A stretch of DNA of 64,000 nucleotides from Druceiella hillmani. Lineage: Eukaryota; Arthropoda; Insecta; Lepidoptera; Hepialidae. A model generated the notes under the pieces. It saw nothing but the letters and a program-made list of their open reading frames with translations. It was not told the DNA's origin and did not search any database. Below are positions 63,601 to 64,000 of the stretch, one piece after another; the first letter of the stretch is position 1, and the number at the start of each line of letters is the position of its first letter. The position numbers and the translations under genes were made by a program. The stretch is taken from assembly GCA_039881145.1 (NCBI GenBank), contig JAYKKI010000061.1:9460001-9524000 (forward strand). Reading direction: 5' to 3'.

Positions 63601-64000
63601 AGTCGGAAATTGTTCAATCGGAATTGTCTCATTATTTCAGGTTCATAATAGTTTATCCCGCTTATATTATATGTTTTAATGTCAAATAATTTTACTATTC
63701 TCTATTGAGTCTTTGATATTAAGCCCTAACAAAAGTGGCAAGGCAAATTAAGAAATAAAAGACGATCCTTTAATTTAAAAAGAATATTGTAACCGAAAAG
63801 TTTTATTTTGAAAATTCTATAACAGTTTTCAAAACTTGTAGGCCATGTAGTCAATTTTAAAGATTTTTGTGTTACGTGCTATATATTTATCATGATTCAC
63901 GTGTATTTTCTACACGTATCACATGGTCAAGCGTTAAGAATTTAACAAAAGAATATTTTATACCATGCTTATTAAAACTATTTACAGGTATGCAGATAAC
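51741..64000 (+). CDS. UDP-glycosyltransferase, copy B (open; cut by the window end in exon 4)
   Basis: The exons join as 51741-52589, 59577-59799, 60505-60724 and 63988 onward, with phases that keep one frame. The predicted membrane-bound ER enzyme transfers a sugar from a UDP-sugar (insect UGTs mostly use UDP-glucose) to small hydrophobic acceptors. Residues 1-22 are a signal peptide and H36 is the expected catalytic histidine. The UGT signature occupies residues 365-393, [13 protein letters not shown] through P383 to D392-Q393, and fits the PROSITE UGT pattern at every defined position. R358 is split by intron 2 and M431 by intron 3. With an exon 4 like that of copy A the protein would be 526 residues, normal for the family. 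The style of exons 2-3 ([35 protein letters not shown]) is closest to lepidopteran UGT33-type enzymes as I know them. One oddity: the acidic partner of the catalytic histidine appears to be alanine (A143). Confidence 0.92.
56475..56730 (-). pseudogene. LINE reverse transcriptase fragment, antisense in intron 1, copy B
   Basis: Same as 15295-15550: decayed YADN box, then [18 protein letters not shown]. It was inserted before the duplication. Confidence 0.7.
57545..57646. repeat. (AT)n microsatellite, copy B intron 1
   Basis: Longer and more interrupted than in copy A. Confidence 0.95.
58385..58588. repeat. 102-bp tandem duplication found only in copy B
   Basis: The block starting ATTATTTTGAATTTATTG and ending at the CTTTCAAAGT stretch is present twice in a row. 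Copy A has it once (about 17183-17284). Confidence 0.93.
59102..59385. repeat. 26-bp minisatellite, about 12 units, copy B
   Basis: Same unit as 17809-18083, with one more unit and a different variant order; one unit has lost CA (AATATAATCTCCAC). It ends about 190 bp before exon 2. Confidence 0.95.
59577..59799 (+). CDS. UGT copy B exon 2
   Basis: 223 bp, acceptor TTTTTACAG, donor GTAAGT. Reads [20 protein letters not shown], then [38 protein letters not shown]. This is the start of the C-terminal, sugar-donor-binding domain. The GG at CCCGGTAGACC keeps the frame that copy A has lost. Confidence 0.93.
60505..60724 (+). CDS. UGT copy B exon 3 (UGT signature)
   Basis: 220 bp, acceptor CCACAG, donor AT|GTAATA. 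Reads [47 protein letters not shown]. It holds the whole family signature, which binds the UDP-sugar. The serine in QSG, where most UGTs have HGG or QGG, is allowed by the pattern but is uncommon. Confidence 0.93.
60725..63987 (+). other. UGT copy B intron 3
   Basis: Counterpart of 19428-22676, with the inverted-repeat element at 61225-61356 (longer loop) and no hairpin at the site of 20375-20441. Confidence 0.8.
61225..61356. mobile_element. MITE-like inverted repeat, copy B
   Basis: Same 35-bp arms as 19911-20016, with one mismatch in the right arm (AATAGTAC). The loop is longer because of an extra TACTACATACTACACTTTCT-type repeat. Confidence 0.6.
63988..64000 (+). CDS. UGT copy B exon 4, first 13 bases only
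   Basis: Acceptor TTTACAG followed by GTATGCAGATAAC, identical to the start of exon 4 in copy A. The rest lies outside the window. Confidence 0.85.

Larger units (their letters stand above)
41244..64000 (+). repeat. Large direct repeat, copy B
   Basis: This is the second copy of 1-22689. The two are nearly identical through about 18 kb, where differences are scattered substitutions, homopolymer-length changes and (AT)n lengths. The stretch corresponding to 19.4-22.6 kb has clearly more substitutions and indels. Copy B carries the open version of UGT exons 2 and 3. It also has its own 102-bp tandem duplication in intron 1 that copy A lacks. Confidence 0.97.

Overview
The window is AT-rich nuclear DNA from an insect, most likely a moth or butterfly. 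The main clue is a UDP-glycosyltransferase (UGT) gene with introns that resembles the lepidopteran UGT33-type families. Decayed non-LTR retrotransposons, a Helitron-type helicase fragment and common insect dispersed repeats fit with this. No bacterial or organellar genes, rRNA, tRNA or CRISPR array were seen.

Layout: the dominant feature is a very large direct repeat. Bases 1 to about 22,689 (copy A) recur from 41,244 to the window end (copy B), with a period near 41.2 kb. The copies are nearly identical over their first 18 kb and visibly more diverged in the last 3-4 kb. Each copy holds, in order: one arm of a fold-back element; a decayed composite transposon (about 0.5-5 kb) with two degenerate tandem arrays, a cysteine-rich protein tail and a PIF1/Helitron helicase fragment; about 5 kb of featureless DNA; and a UGT gene. 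The UGT has a signal peptide and N-terminal domain in exon 1, a 7-kb intron carrying an antisense LINE fragment and a 26-bp minisatellite, short exons 2 and 3, a 3-kb intron with an inverted-repeat element, and exon 4 with the membrane anchor.

In copy B the UGT reading frame is open through exons 1-3, and the window ends 13 bases into exon 4. In copy A exon 1 encodes the same protein sequence and exon 4 is open, but exons 2 and 3 carry single-base indels that break the frame. Copy A is therefore a pseudogene as it stands, unless the indels are sequence errors. If exon 4 of copy B matches that of copy A, the enzyme would be 526 residues, a normal length for an ER-membrane UGT.

Between the copies (about 23-41.2 kb) there is no intact gene. 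It holds a zinc-knuckle gag remnant (minus strand), jockey-like endonuclease and reverse transcriptase pieces (plus strand), an older minus-strand UGT pseudogene with only exons 3 and 4, an R1-like reverse transcriptase remnant, (AT)n tracts, several short near-perfect palindromes, and a 272-bp inverted repeat just before copy B starts. The locus reads as an expanding and decaying detoxification-gene cluster. An assembly that placed two haplotypes in tandem would look similar and has to be excluded.
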